64,000 nt of DNA from CAZEAN01 sp964510225 (GCA_964510225.1 CAZEAN010000001.1:62001-126000), one strand, 5' to 3'. Positions 1-9,167 are shown, numbered from the stretch's first letter. Program-made: numbers and translations. The notes: generated from the letters alone by a model not told the origin.

Positions 1-1545
1 CTCCAGCTTGCCAGTGATCCCCCTGAGCTTCTCGAAGTCCGAGGGGAAGTCTACATGACCAATAGCGAGCTTATCCGGCTCAATGAGATTCGGATGGAGA
101 CTAACCTCCCGCCGTTTGCGAATCCTCGGAATGCGACCGCGGGCTCTCTTAAACTGTTGGACCCTAGACTCTGCGCCAAACGTCGGCTCTTCTTCGTTGC
201 ACATGGGCTCGGCGCTCTCGAAGGGATCGACGCCACCTCGTACGTCGATCTCATGCAGCAGATCAAGCTTCAAGGAATTCCAGTCAGTCCCGAGACTTCA
301 GTCTTCGACGATATCGAAGCCGTAATCGAGCATGCCGAACGCTGGGATACAAGGCGTTTGGAACTCGACTACCAGACGGACGGCCTCGTGATCAAAGTCA
401 ATGACCTCGGTCAGCGAAATCGACTCGGCCAACGCTCGAAAAGCCCTCGATGGGCAATCGCCTATAAGTACGCGGCAGAGCAGGCCGTGACTAAGGTTCT
501 CGGGATTACGGTGCAAGTCGGCAAGACGGGGAAATTGACACCGGTCGCCGAGTTGGAACCGGTCCCACTCGCCGGGACAACCGTGAAACGGGCGAGCTTG
601 CACAATCCCGACGAGATCAACCGGCTTGGAGTCAGCATAGGTGACACCGTTGTGGTGCAAAAGGCGGGTGAAATCATCCCGCAAGTGGTCAGAGTAGAAG
701 CTGAGTCCCGACGGGGCACCGAGATCCACTTCGAGTTTCCCAATCGATGTCCAAGCTGCAATTCAGTTGTCGAGCGGATACCAGGGGAGGTGGATGTTCG
801 GTGTTCGAATCCGCCCTCTCAATGTCCTGAACAATTGAAGGAGTGGATTCGCTGGTATGCACACCGCGATGCGATGGATATTGATGGACTTGGTGAAAAA
901 TTGATCCATCAACTCGTCGATCGTGGTTTGCTAACTTCCCTTGGTGATCTCTATCGGCTTGATGAGGCAACCCTTACGGCGTTGGACCGGATGGGAAAGA
1001 AGTCGGCGGCCAATCTCATCGCCTCGATCGAGTCGAGCAAGCACCGGACTCTTGATCGACTCCTCACCGGCCTGACCATCAGACATGTCGGCACGCGCAA
1101 TGCCGAGATCCTCGCGCGATGGTTCGGGTCGATTGTCGAGATCCGGAACGCCTCGCTCGATACCCTCAAAGCGATTCCAGAGATTGGTGACGTCGTCGCT
1201 GAAAGTGTCCGTGAATTTTTGGATAACCCGATTAACCAAGCGATCCTCGATGACCTCCTTGGTGCGGGCGTTGCACCCGAACCGATGCCCGAGTTCATCG
1301 TCTCCGAGGATGTCCCCTTAGCAGGCAAAACGGTGGTGATTACGGGGACGTTGGCTCAGCGAACACGCTCTCAGGCCGAAGATCAAGTGAAGCGCGCAGG
1401 GGGAAGAGTGAGTGGTTCAGTTTCGAAGAACACCAGTTTTTTACTCGCGGGAGAGGACGGAGGCAGTAAACTCGATAAGGCCCGTAAACTCCAGATCACG
1501 ATTATCGACGAAGCCGAGTTTGATCGGCTGCTTGGCCTCGCCTGA
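1..1545 (+). CDS. ligA: NAD-dependent DNA ligase LigA (5' truncated by window edge)
   Basis: This gene seals nicks in replication and repair using NAD+. The reading frame is open from the first base, and residues coded before the ATG at 55 (EVRGEVYM) match the ligase nucleotidyltransferase core, so the true start lies upstream and the KxDG adenylation lysine is outside the window. The visible part has the end of the adenylation domain (PRNATAGSLKLLD), an OB-fold (VQVGKTGKLTPVAELEPV), a four-cysteine zinc finger near 745-835 (CPSC, then two more Cys), helix-hairpin-helix repeats (MDIDGLGEKL onward) and a C-terminal BRCT domain starting near 1315 (PLAGKTVVITGTL). The domain order is complete for LigA. 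A kinase gene follows 66 bases later on the same strand. Confidence 0.97.
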   Translation, partial: LQLASDPPELLEVRGEVYMTNSELIRLNEIRMETNLPPFANPRNATAGSLKLLDPRLCAKRRLFFVAHGLGALEGIDATSYVDLMQQIKLQGIPVSPETSVFDDIEAVIEHAERWDTRRLELDYQTDGLVIKVNDLGQRNRLGQRSKSPRWAIAYKYAAEQAVTKVLGITVQVGKTGKLTPVAELEPVPLAGTTVKRASLHNPDEINRLGVSIGDTVVVQKAGEIIPQVVRVEAESRRGTEIHFEFPNRCPSCNSVVERIPGEVDVRCSNPPSQCPEQLKEWIRWYAHRDAMDIDGLGEKLIHQLVDRGLLTSLGDLYRLDEATLTALDRMGKKSAANLIASIESSKHRTLDRLLTGLTIRHVGTRNAEILARWFGSIVEIRNASLDTLKAIPEIGDVVAESVREFLDNPINQAILDDLLGAGVAPEPMPEFIVSEDVPLAGKTVVITGTLAQRTRSQAEDQVKRAGGRVSGSVSKNTSFLLAGEDGGSKLDKARKLQITIIDEAEFDRLLGLA

Positions 1546-1611
1546 ACCAAGTTCCTGGTCATTCCAGCCGTGGGTAATCACGGCTTGGTCTCCAACGAGG
1601 TCTGATCATCT

Positions 1612-3183
1612 ATGAGCCTCGACTCTTCTCCATCCTCGACTGACTCATCACTGCAACACCCTAAGCCCGAGAATTTTGAGACAGAACGCGACCCGACCAC
1701 AACGGAGACCCGCGAAACATCGACGATTGATCCCGATCGCACAGAAGCCGACCTCGGTTTCACGCTCTATGGATTTCCGATCTCGGCAGGCAAGATCTTC
1801 GGGAAGTACATCCTCTTAGAGGAGCTAGGTCGAGGTGGGATGGGGGTCGTCTACAAGGCCCGTCAGGAGGATCTCGGCCGGATCGTCGCGCTCAAAATGA
1901 TTCTTTCGAGCCACCTCGCATCCCCTGAACAAGTTAAGAGGTTTTATGCCGAGGCTCGGTCGGCAGCGATGCTTAGACATCCGGAAATCGTTGCGATCCA
2001 CGAGGTCGGCGAATACGACGACCAGCACTATTTCACGATGGAATTCGTTCCGGGACCGAGCCTCTCGAAGGTCCTTGAAGAAGGAACGATGCCGATTGAT
2101 CGTGCTGCCCAACTCGTGATGTCCGTAGCGCGGACAGTGGAGTATCTCCACCAACACGGGATGATCCACCGCGATCTCAAGCCCTCCAACATCTTGATCG
2201 ATCCCTCGGGTCGGCCGTTGGTGAGTGATTTCGGGCTCGCTAGGCTCGCTGATCGAGATGCAAGGATGACTGCTTCCAACACAATCGTTGGCACTCCGGG
2301 CTACATGGCACCCGAGCAAGCGTCCAGTCGATCGGATAATGTCGGAACTTGGAGCGATCTGTACAGCCTCGGGGCGATCCTCTTCGAACTCTTAACGGGA
2401 CGGCTTCCTCATGAAGGAGACGGACCAATGGAAACATTGGTGAACGTCCTCGAAGGAGAGCCAACCCAACCCCGAAGCCTCAACCCAAAGATTCCAATCG
2501 CGCTGGAACGCATTTGTCTGAAGTGTTTAGAGAAAAATCCGACAGACCGCTACTCAAGCGCACAAGCCCTCGCTGATGATCTCGGTCGTTTTATCAAGGG
2601 AGAAACACCGGAAGCGTCAAGGCGTCGGCCTTGGCACCAGATTCAGCGCTGGGCACGTAAGGAACCTGCCTTGGCGTGTCGACTCGGCACCATGGCCGTT
2701 TGCGGTGCGATCCTTCAGGCAAATCAATTTTTAATGACCAAGACCGTCACCGCTTGGGGGCAGTCGATCTTTCTGGTGCTTGGATGGGCCATCGCTTCAG
2801 TCCTCTTTCAACGTCTCTTACATTACGATCGGACTGCCGACCTTGTCCGCTACGCCTGGGCTGCGATCGACGTCTTGCTGTTTAGCCTCTTGGTCTACGT
2901 TAATCACGGGATGGACACAGCCCTCGTTTCGGGCTATTTCTTAATTGTCTCGGCCTCCGGGCTCTGGTTTCGAGAACGGATGGTTTGGCTCACCACATTT
3001 CTGGCTGTTGCTGCCTATGCGACACTTGCACTCCGTCAGGAATTTGTAGAGTTGATTCGCGAGTCGCCCTACCGACACTTCGTTTTCGCAACTGCGCTAG
3101 CTGCATCAGGCTTTGTGATTTCTTATCAAGTCCGTCGAGTGCTGGCGTTGAGTCGATTTTATCAGCAGCGTCCCCTCCCCTGA
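1612..3183 (+). CDS. Ser/Thr protein kinase with C-terminal membrane segments
   Basis: A eukaryote-like (PknB-type) kinase of 523 residues. A disordered Ser/Thr/Pro-rich N-terminus (about 1-60) precedes a complete kinase domain: glycine loop GRGGMG (73-78), ATP-binding lysine K95 in VALKM, HRDLKPSN from 186, DFG 206-208 and APE 233-235, so it should be active. The C-terminal third (about 355-505) is hydrophobic with several predicted membrane spans and no recognisable sensor domain, unlike the PASTA or TPR tails common in this family. The kinase domain should face the cytoplasm. No good ribosome site precedes the ATG at 1612, so the start is less certain than the end. Substrate unknown. Confidence 0.93.
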   Translation: MSLDSSPSSTDSSLQHPKPENFETERDPTTTETRETSTIDPDRTEADLGFTLYGFPISAGKIFGKYILLEELGRGGMGVVYKARQEDLGRIVALKMILSSHLASPEQVKRFYAEARSAAMLRHPEIVAIHEVGEYDDQHYFTMEFVPGPSLSKVLEEGTMPIDRAAQLVMSVARTVEYLHQHGMIHRDLKPSNILIDPSGRPLVSDFGLARLADRDARMTASNTIVGTPGYMAPEQASSRSDNVGTWSDLYSLGAILFELLTGRLPHEGDGPMETLVNVLEGEPTQPRSLNPKIPIALERICLKCLEKNPTDRYSSAQALADDLGRFIKGETPEASRRRPWHQIQRWARKEPALACRLGTMAVCGAILQANQFLMTKTVTAWGQSIFLVLGWAIASVLFQRLLHYDRTADLVRYAWAAIDVLLFSLLVYVNHGMDTALVSGYFLIVSASGLWFRERMVWLTTFLAVAAYATLALRQEFVELIRESPYRHFVFATALAASGFVISYQVRRVLALSRFYQQRPLP

Positions 3184-3644
3184 GGCAGTCAATGACACGG
3201 TCTGTGAAAAGTCGTTGAATTTGGAAAGGCAATCTCGTATAAATTACGAAGAGTTGGTCGGTTTACAATCCTACTCGTTCAACACTCCCTTGAGTCCTTC
3301 CATCCTTACCTCTTATTCGACATTGAACGAGTCGAGAGGTTGAGAAGATAGCAGTCAGATCAGGGAAGTCACACAGCTTTCCCTCGTCGTGCGGTCATAC
3401 TTTCAATTCACCACGCATTTCTCTACATGAGGATGCCCACCGGGGTCTAATTCTTTCCCCAATCTGTTTCGACAACGAACCCAGTTACCGTTCGGTAACT
3501 GTGGTCTATTGTTGTTGCACTCACCTCTCATCATGTAATCGGAGCGTTCAGCACTCTCCTTCGTTCTGTGCACAGTCAGACTCGCAGTCTTGAACGTGTT
3601 GTGTAACCACGTAAATTGATTCACCTGAGCAGAGTACGATTTCA
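3184..3644 (+). other. Intergenic region with no supported gene
   Basis: This 461-base stretch between the kinase and coaE is AT-richer than its flanks and holds no frame that looks coding; a minus-strand frame through it has no recognisable protein character. It contains a perfect 20-base inverted repeat (3482-3501) and a weaker AGGGAA/TTCCCT hairpin near 3361-3385. I see no tRNA and no riboswitch I recognise. It probably carries coaE promoter or leader sequence. Confidence 0.5.
3482..3501. repeat. 20-base perfect inverted repeat, candidate operator
   Basis: Two 9-base arms, CAGTTACCG and CGGTAACTG, flank a TT spacer in the region upstream of coaE, about 145 bases before its start. The symmetry and short spacer fit a dimeric regulator site better than an intrinsic terminator, because no T-run follows. 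Function is inferred only. Confidence 0.4.
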
Positions 3645-4514
3645 ATGGCTCGTTATGCCCGTCGTCCATCGGGGCAACGTTTCCCTCCGGGGCCTTGGAA
3701 GCATGGCCAGATCCCTGTGATCGGATTGATCGGCGGGATCGGGGCAGGTAAAAGCCTTGTGGCCGCAACGCTAGCGCGTCGAGGCGCTCGCGTCATTGAT
3801 ACCGACTCCGTGGGTCACGCGCTACTCACGCAGAAGCCCGTCCGCGACTTGGTCATTCAACGCTTTGGCGAAGAAATCGTTGACCGGACGGACCCCAAGT
3901 CCGACGAACCCACGATCAACCGCAAAACACTTGCAGGAATCGTTTTCCATGAGCCGACGTCGCTCCGTGCTTTGGAGGCCATCCTGCATCCGAGGATGCG
4001 TCGCACCTGTGAGCGAGCGATTCTAAGAACAGCACGACGGCTTGACGCACCGATGGTCGTCCTCGATGCAGCTGTACTACTCGAAGCCGGTTGGGATGAT
4101 CTCTGTGATTCGATTCTCTTCGTCGACACCCCATTCGAAATCAGAGTTCAACGATTATCAGAATCACGAGGTTGGGACGTCGAACAACTAGAAGCTCGTG
4201 AACGTGCTCAATGGCCATTGAGTCGTAAGAAGGATCGGGCCGATTTCGTTCTTTCCAATAGTTCAACCCCTGAGAAACTCGATGAAGAAGTCGAGATGCT
4301 CTGGAGCCGCCTTCTTCGTCCCGACGCGAATCTAAGTCGAGGTCGTTCGGCAACCGGTGACTCTGAAGTGTCGCAACGAATCGAACCGCGTTCGATGGCT
4401 CTTCCCGCCCGCTTCGCTAAATCGAAATCCGCGGGCCCGAAGCGATCGTCACGGTCGCGACCAGGCCGCCCCTTTCGATCTCCCGGATCGGGATCGAAGC
4501 GCCCGTCGCGGTAA
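3645..4514 (+). CDS. coaE: Dephospho-CoA kinase with basic C-terminal tail
   Basis: CoaE phosphorylates the 3' hydroxyl of dephospho-CoA, the last step of coenzyme A synthesis, in the cytoplasm. The sequence shows a P-loop GGIGAGKS (residues 30-37), the DTD motif at 52-54 (RVIDTDSVGH), and the family's LxxR and late Q/R-rich LID features (LSESRGWDVEQLEAR). The catalytic part ends near residue 210; about 70 further residues are Arg/Ser/Pro-rich and probably disordered, making the protein 289 residues against the usual 200 or so. A start nearer the P-loop is possible, since the first 20 residues are also non-conserved. The next gene, rho, lies 319 bases downstream. Confidence 0.93.
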   Translation: MARYARRPSGQRFPPGPWKHGQIPVIGLIGGIGAGKSLVAATLARRGARVIDTDSVGHALLTQKPVRDLVIQRFGEEIVDRTDPKSDEPTINRKTLAGIVFHEPTSLRALEAILHPRMRRTCERAILRTARRLDAPMVVLDAAVLLEAGWDDLCDSILFVDTPFEIRVQRLSESRGWDVEQLEARERAQWPLSRKKDRADFVLSNSSTPEKLDEEVEMLWSRLLRPDANLSRGRSATGDSEVSQRIEPRSMALPARFAKSKSAGPKRSSRSRPGRPFRSPGSGSKRPSR

Positions 4515-4833
4515 TACGCCTGCTTGTCTGACCGAGGGTACGCTGTCCCAAGGTACCCGATGTTCTGTTCTTGTTCTTGGCTGATCAAGAGCGTGTCTTG
4601 ATCGCAGCTTTCTCGATTGGTGGAAGCATCCATCATTGACCCTGGCTTGGTACCGATTCATTGGAGTCTCTCATGCTCCATTGGTCTCCGAAGACGGAAT
4701 CGCAGGCATGCCGGGTGTCGCCGACCTGTTTTGAGATCCGAACCGCACTCATCCCCCTCAATAATCACACCAAGCCTACCTTCCGAGGTCCGGCTGAAAG
4801 CCCTACGGCGGGTTAACTTAGGAGATCCTCGTC
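4515..4833 (+). other. coaE-rho intergenic leader with two hairpins
   Basis: This 319-base gap has no supported gene. It contains an inverted repeat GGGTAC/GTACCC at 4536-4558 with an 11-base loop, followed by T-rich sequence, and an 8-base perfect stem GATCAAGA/TCTTGATC at 4583-4603. The first could terminate coaE transcription; both could lie in the rho leader, where autoregulation by attenuation is known in other bacteria. These roles are inferred. Confidence 0.4.
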
Positions 4834-6657
4834 ATGTCGAACGAGCTTCGTCGGACCGATTCCGGCACCGCCAACACACGATCGAAGTCGAAGACGCGGA
4901 CGAAGATTGCTCCGAGCAACCGACCCACGCCGGAGTCCGAGCACGAAAGTGTCGACGAGCACGGACCTTTGATCGAGTCGCCGAGAGATTCGAACTCATC
5001 ACCTGGACGCTCGTCCAGCGGACCGAAGCGGCCTCCCATAAGAGTCCGTCCGACGATTCAGTCGGGGAAGACTTCCGCACCGGCCGAGGATGAGAATCTT
5101 GGTGAAGCGGAGGATCGGTTTGGTCGGGGTATTGATGTGAGCCAAACGGATGTCACCAATGGTGCACATCCGAAGGATGCAAAATCGAGCGGCCAGCATC
5201 GATCGTCGGTTAAGGGTGGCAGGCGGTCAGGGTCGAGCCAACCTTCCCGGGCAGACGAACGAAAGCTAAGGGGGGAGCGGGAGGTCACAACCGACGACAT
5301 TCCCGAAACAATCATCCATGATCTTCATGAGGAGGACGAGTTCTTTCCTGCGACGGAGGTCGAAGAGACCGACGATCGTTATGAAACGATCAAGCGCGGT
5401 GAAATCCACCTCACTGAACTTCAAAAAATGACAATGCCGCAGCTTATTGAGACGGCGAAGCAGGAAGGGGTAGTGGAATATACGGGTCTGAAGAAACAGG
5501 ATCTGATTTTTAAGATTCTGAAGGAACGGGTGAAGCAGAACGGGTTGATGTACGGTGAAGGGACGCTCGAAGTCCTCCCGGACGGATTCGGTTTCTTAAG
5601 AAGTCCCGACTATAACTACCTACCCTGCCCGGATGATATCTATGTAAGTCCGAGCCAGATCCGTCGGTTCGGCCTCAAGACAGGAGCAATTGTCGCCGGG
5701 CAGATTCGGCCTCCTAAGGAAAACGAACGCTACTTTGCCTTGCTCCGCGTTGAGGCGATCAACTTTGAAGACCCCGATGCGTTGAGTGAAAAGGTCAGCT
5801 TCGACGACCTCACGCCACTCCATCCGAGCGAGCGAATTCGTCTCGAGACGACGTCGGATGAAGTCAACACACGCGTAGTAGATCTGGTTACACCGATTGG
5901 CTTCGGGCAACGTGGGGTCATCGTCGCGCCTCCTCGGACTGGTAAAACAGTACTCCTCAAGAAAATTGCGATGAGCATTAAGGAAAACCATCCTGATGTC
6001 TATCTGATGGTTCTCCTGATTGATGAACGGCCGGAAGAAGTCACCGACATGGAGCGTGCCGTTTCCGGTCTCCAGACGGAGGTGATTAGCTCGACATTCG
6101 ACGAACCCGCAAGTCGACATATCCAGGTCGCCGAGATGGTGATCGAAAAAGCAAAGCGGATGGTGGAATACGGCAAGGATGTGGTGATCCTGCTCGATTC
6201 GATAACGCGACTCGCTCGGGCCTATAACACCGAGTCACCTCATACGGGTCGGATCTTGAGCGGTGGTCTGGAGGCATCTGCACTTCAAAAACCGAAGCGC
6301 TTCTTTGGCGCCGCCCGGAAGATCGAGGAGGGCGGGAGCCTTACGATACTAGCGACCGCGCTGGTCGATACCGGAAGCCGAATGGATGACGTCATCTTTG
6401 AGGAGTTCAAAGGGACCGGTAATATGGAACTCCATTTGGATCGCCGCCTCGTTGATCGTCGAGTCTGGCCAGCGATTGACGTCAAGCCTTCCGGGACTCG
6501 GAAGGAAGAGATGCTCATGGAGTCCGGCGAGCTGCAACGTGTCTGGATCCTACGGCGTTACCTCAATGACATGAATTCGGTGGATACGATGGAGAAAATC
6601 GTCAGTCGGATGAAGCGCACTCAGGATAATACCGAATTCCTGGAGACGATCGATTGA
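4834..6657 (+). CDS. rho: Transcription termination factor Rho with long N-terminal extension
   Basis: Rho is a hexameric RNA-dependent ATPase that ends transcription at unstructured C-rich RNA. The first 190 or so residues are charged, Ser/Arg/Glu-rich and low complexity. The canonical protein then begins: Rho_N helix domain (LTELQKMTMPQLIETAK), a cold-shock-like RNA-binding domain (EGTLEVLPDGFGFLRSP, about 242-310) and the RecA-type ATPase with Walker A APPRTGKT near 365-372 and Walker B VVILLDSITR. The C-terminus is complete (SGTRKEEML). A clear AGGAG lies just before the ATG, supporting this start and so the extension. At 607 residues it is much longer than the 419 of E. coli Rho; N-terminal insertions occur in actinobacterial and some other Rho proteins. 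Confidence 0.97.
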   Translation: MSNELRRTDSGTANTRSKSKTRTKIAPSNRPTPESEHESVDEHGPLIESPRDSNSSPGRSSSGPKRPPIRVRPTIQSGKTSAPAEDENLGEAEDRFGRGIDVSQTDVTNGAHPKDAKSSGQHRSSVKGGRRSGSSQPSRADERKLRGEREVTTDDIPETIIHDLHEEDEFFPATEVEETDDRYETIKRGEIHLTELQKMTMPQLIETAKQEGVVEYTGLKKQDLIFKILKERVKQNGLMYGEGTLEVLPDGFGFLRSPDYNYLPCPDDIYVSPSQIRRFGLKTGAIVAGQIRPPKENERYFALLRVEAINFEDPDALSEKVSFDDLTPLHPSERIRLETTSDEVNTRVVDLVTPIGFGQRGVIVAPPRTGKTVLLKKIAMSIKENHPDVYLMVLLIDERPEEVTDMERAVSGLQTEVISSTFDEPASRHIQVAEMVIEKAKRMVEYGKDVVILLDSITRLARAYNTESPHTGRILSGGLEASALQKPKRFFGAARKIEEGGSLTILATALVDTGSRMDDVIFEEFKGTGNMELHLDRRLVDRRVWPAIDVKPSGTRKEEMLMESGELQRVWILRRYLNDMNSVDTMEKIVSRMKRTQDNTEFLETID

Positions 6658-6714
6658 TCCGTCTCTTGTTGATCTTACACAGCGTTTGGTTCAAGAAAGG
6701 TATCGAATCGACCC

Positions 6715-7206
6715 ATGGCAACATATGAAGGCGATCTCTCGGCCCCTACGGACGGGCGGTTTGCCATCGTTTGTTCGCGTTTCAATTCCTTAGTGACTGA
6801 AGCGTTGCTTGGAGGATGTTTGGAGGCGTTTCAGCGTCTCGGCGTCTCGCGTGAACGAATCGATCTCTCACGGGTCCCTGGCTCGTTCGAGATGCCGCTC
6901 GTCGCACGTGAGCTTGCGCGAACCGGGCGATATCAGGCGGTGATCTGCCTCGGTTGTATCATCCGGGGGGAAACGGACCACTATGATCATGTCGCAGGGC
7001 AAGCGGCATCCGGAGTCATGTCCGCTTCACTGGAAACTGGGTTACCGATCATCTTCGGTATTCTGACGACTGAGACGGTAGAGCAAGCACTAAACCGAGC
7101 GGGGCTCAAGTCTGGAAACAAGGGAGCCGAAGCCGCGCATGCCGCAATCGAGATGGCCAATCTCCTGAGGACGATCCGACGTCAATCTGAGACCTCTGTG
7201 TCCTAG
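6715..7206 (+). CDS. ribH: 6,7-dimethyl-8-ribityllumazine synthase
   Basis: RibH condenses the ribityl pyrimidinedione with dihydroxybutanone phosphate to make the riboflavin precursor lumazine. The 163-residue length is typical. Diagnostic segments are FAIVCSRFN at the substrate pocket, the PGSFEMPL loop, CLGCIIRGETDHYDHV with the catalytic histidine, and the late GNKGAEAA segment. The gene lies 57 bases after rho on the same strand. No FMN riboswitch is visible upstream, and no other riboflavin gene is in the window, so the pathway is dispersed here. Confidence 0.96.
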   Translation: MATYEGDLSAPTDGRFAIVCSRFNSLVTEALLGGCLEAFQRLGVSRERIDLSRVPGSFEMPLVARELARTGRYQAVICLGCIIRGETDHYDHVAGQAASGVMSASLETGLPIIFGILTTETVEQALNRAGLKSGNKGAEAAHAAIEMANLLRTIRRQSETSVS

Positions 7207-7228
7207 GCGATTAAGCCACAGATTCTGG

Positions 7229-7909
7229 ATGACAAGAGATCCGATGCCATCTGACTCAAGCCCGATCATCCCGCCGGTTTTCTTCTTCCGGCCCTTACTC
7301 GCATGTCCAAACGTCCCCTTGATGCCGGCGGGGGGGAAGGGAAGTCTCTTGAAGCTCCCGGAGACGGCGCTTCTGCCGAATTTCTCCAGTGCCGAGGAAG
7401 CCGAGCAGGACTGGGCCCAGATCCGAGTAGCTTGGAATGCCCGGGGGCTCGGGATCGCCGTTGATGTGAAGCGACCGAAAACCGCGCCCGAACTTTCGGA
7501 GGAATCAGACGGTCCGGAACTCGTGATCGATACGCGTGACATTCGCGACAATCATCGTGCCTCGAAATTCTGCCACTTATTCAAGATCGGTGTCGGATCT
7601 GCGGGAGATGCCTCGCTACTGACCACAATCCGTCAGCAGAAAATCAAGCGCGCCACATCTCACCCTCCGGCCACGAAACTCGATCAATTAGCTGAACTGA
7701 GTGCGAGGCGGACGGGGAGCGGGTATTCCTTGGAGGTCTTCTTACCTGCTGAGACGCTCCATGGATATGATCCCGAGACGCACCGGAGACTTGGGTTTAG
7801 CATCTGGGTTCATGATTCAAGTCAACGGAGCCAATTCCTGACGGTCGGCAACCGATTCCCGATCGCTGAAGACCCGAGTCTCTGGACTTCGCTGGAACTC
7901 GTTGATTGA
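7229..7909 (+). CDS. Carbohydrate-binding (CBM9/DOMON-like) domain protein
   Basis: A 226-residue protein without signal peptide or membrane segment. The middle and end (AWNARGLGIAVDVKRP, PELVIDTRDIRDNHRA, SGYSLEVFLPAETL, LGFSIWVHDSS) follow the strand pattern of CBM9-like beta sandwiches found at the ends of many bacterial hydrolases and as free-standing planctomycete proteins. No catalytic domain is present. The stop overlaps the longest possible start of the next gene. An alternative ATG at 7244 has slightly better upstream purines. The family call is by fold pattern only; the ligand is unknown. Confidence 0.7.
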   Translation: MTRDPMPSDSSPIIPPVFFFRPLLACPNVPLMPAGGKGSLLKLPETALLPNFSSAEEAEQDWAQIRVAWNARGLGIAVDVKRPKTAPELSEESDGPELVIDTRDIRDNHRASKFCHLFKIGVGSAGDASLLTTIRQQKIKRATSHPPATKLDQLAELSARRTGSGYSLEVFLPAETLHGYDPETHRRLGFSIWVHDSSQRSQFLTVGNRFPIAEDPSLWTSLELVD

Positions 7910-7992
7910 CGATTACGTCGAACTCTGTTGTCGTATTGGGACAAATAAGTCGTCCAGTTGGAGCAGGACCACTTGGCCCTGAGTGTGACGTC

Positions 7993-8622
7993 ATGACTTG
8001 GATCGCTGAAAACCCTTGGCCGTTGGCCGGGTCCTGCTTTGTGCTGGCATTCGGTTTTCTGATTGCAGTAAGGCTGACCCAACAAGGAAAGTACTTGATG
8101 CGGTCTGGAATCGCCGCAGCCCTCGGGGCGACCATACTCTTGATCGAGTTCGTCTGGGACACTGATGTCGAACGGATTGAGCGTGTCATCCGGGAAGTCG
8201 CTCGCGCCGTCCAGGCGGGAGATGCCGAGACAATAAGCTCCTACTTGGTACCGGCCCCCTACCAGATAGACGGGAACATTCCAAATGCGCGTGCTGCGAT
8301 GATGAGCGTGGGTAACGTTTTCGAATTCAAGACAATTAAGATTCGATCACCCCAGATTACGGCCGGGCGGCTCACGGGTCGTGGCAAAGCCGATTTCTAC
8401 GCTTTCGCCGCATGGGAAGAGACGACCCGCATGGGCGAATCCGACTTCAACGCAACTCCCCCACCGGGCATTCAATTCTCGGTCGGCTTTGAACGAACAG
8501 ATCAAAATGAATGGAAGATCTATCGGATTGAAATCGTTGACGCGCCAAGCTCCATCGACCCAGCCATTGCAATCCAGACTGCTGTCCAGGCAATGGCAAG
8601 TGGGGTTCGATCAGAGCGCTAA
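7993..8622 (+). CDS. Membrane-anchored protein of unknown function (NTF2-like region suspected)
   Basis: Starting at the ATG at 7993, the protein has 209 residues: a hydrophobic segment (WPLAGSCFVLAFGFLIAV), a second one (SGIAAALGATILLIEFVW), then a soluble domain of about 140 residues. That domain (RVIREVARAVQAGDAETISSYLVPA, then strands ending GFERTDQNEWKIYRIEIVD) looks like a small alpha+beta fold of the NTF2/SnoaL kind. The frame can extend to a TTG at 7906 that overlaps the previous stop, but those 29 residues do not look coding. It is probably co-transcribed with the CBM9-like gene. Confidence 0.7.
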   Translation: MTWIAENPWPLAGSCFVLAFGFLIAVRLTQQGKYLMRSGIAAALGATILLIEFVWDTDVERIERVIREVARAVQAGDAETISSYLVPAPYQIDGNIPNARAAMMSVGNVFEFKTIKIRSPQITAGRLTGRGKADFYAFAAWEETTRMGESDFNATPPPGIQFSVGFERTDQNEWKIYRIEIVDAPSSIDPAIAIQTAVQAMASGVRSER

Positions 8623-8669
8623 ATTGGATGTTCGCTAAGGATCGGAAGAACGGAAGGAAGTGCGACTTC

Positions 8670-9167
8670 TTACTGCCCTCGTATTTCCTTCCTAATTTGC
8701 TCTGTGATCTCGGGATAACGGAGGATCACCAATCGGTGGTTCGCAACATCGTAAGCATAAGCTCGATCACCCTGGACCTGTGGCAGTGCAGTCCCGTTTT
8801 GTTGCAAGAAGTCACGGAACTCTTGGACACTTTCGGGCAAACTGCCGTTTGTTAATTCATAGATTTTAAGATTTTGTTGGATCGTCATAAAGGTCAAGTC
8901 TGCAGTCGCAGACTTGTAGATTTCATTAGGCATGGCGCTTCCCCCACCGGGGTCGGTTGGGGTGGCGTCGATCACGGCCTTCCCAGTCGCCATCTCTGCC
9001 TCAAAATCGCGGACTTCCGTTGTCCATTCGTTGATGATACTTCGGGCCGCTCTTTCTTTGGGTTCCTCGTCTTGTTCTTCAACACAACCGACGATTATCA
9101 ATAACGGGAAGAGAGTGACAAGGAGGATAGTCAGCCGTTGCTCTCGAAACAACCGAATGAGTGCCAT
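8670..9167 (-). CDS. Small lipoprotein of unknown function
   Basis: The protein of about 165 residues has a basic start, a hydrophobic stretch and a lipobox-like cysteine (LLIIVGC), followed by a Glu-rich soluble domain (SIINEWTTEVRDFEAEMATG, TFMTIQQNLKIYELTNGSLP, YAYDVANHRLVILRYPE). The segment with LKIYELTNGSLPESVQEF resembles the 'xLxxYxxxNGxLPxs' region found in type II secretion pseudopilin-like proteins and many planctomycete hypotheticals. A TTG at 9182 would add five residues; the ATG at 9167 is preferred. It is the last gene of a minus-strand group behind the DUF1559 gene. Confidence 0.75.
   Translation of the reverse strand: MALIRLFREQRLTILLVTLFPLLIIVGCVEEQDEEPKERAARSIINEWTTEVRDFEAEMATGKAVIDATPTDPGGGSAMPNEIYKSATADLTFMTIQQNLKIYELTNGSLPESVQEFRDFLQQNGTALPQVQGDRAYAYDVANHRLVILRYPEITEQIRKEIRGQ

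Noticed and set aside
3403..3768. Minus-strand open frame of 121 codons upstream of coaE
   Set aside because: It overlaps the coaE start, has no start site or protein pattern and looks like chance.
4617..5093. 158-codon plus-strand frame over the start of rho
   Set aside because: It overlaps the rho N-terminus in another frame; its His/Arg-rich sequence has no family pattern, while the rho frame has AGGAG before its ATG.
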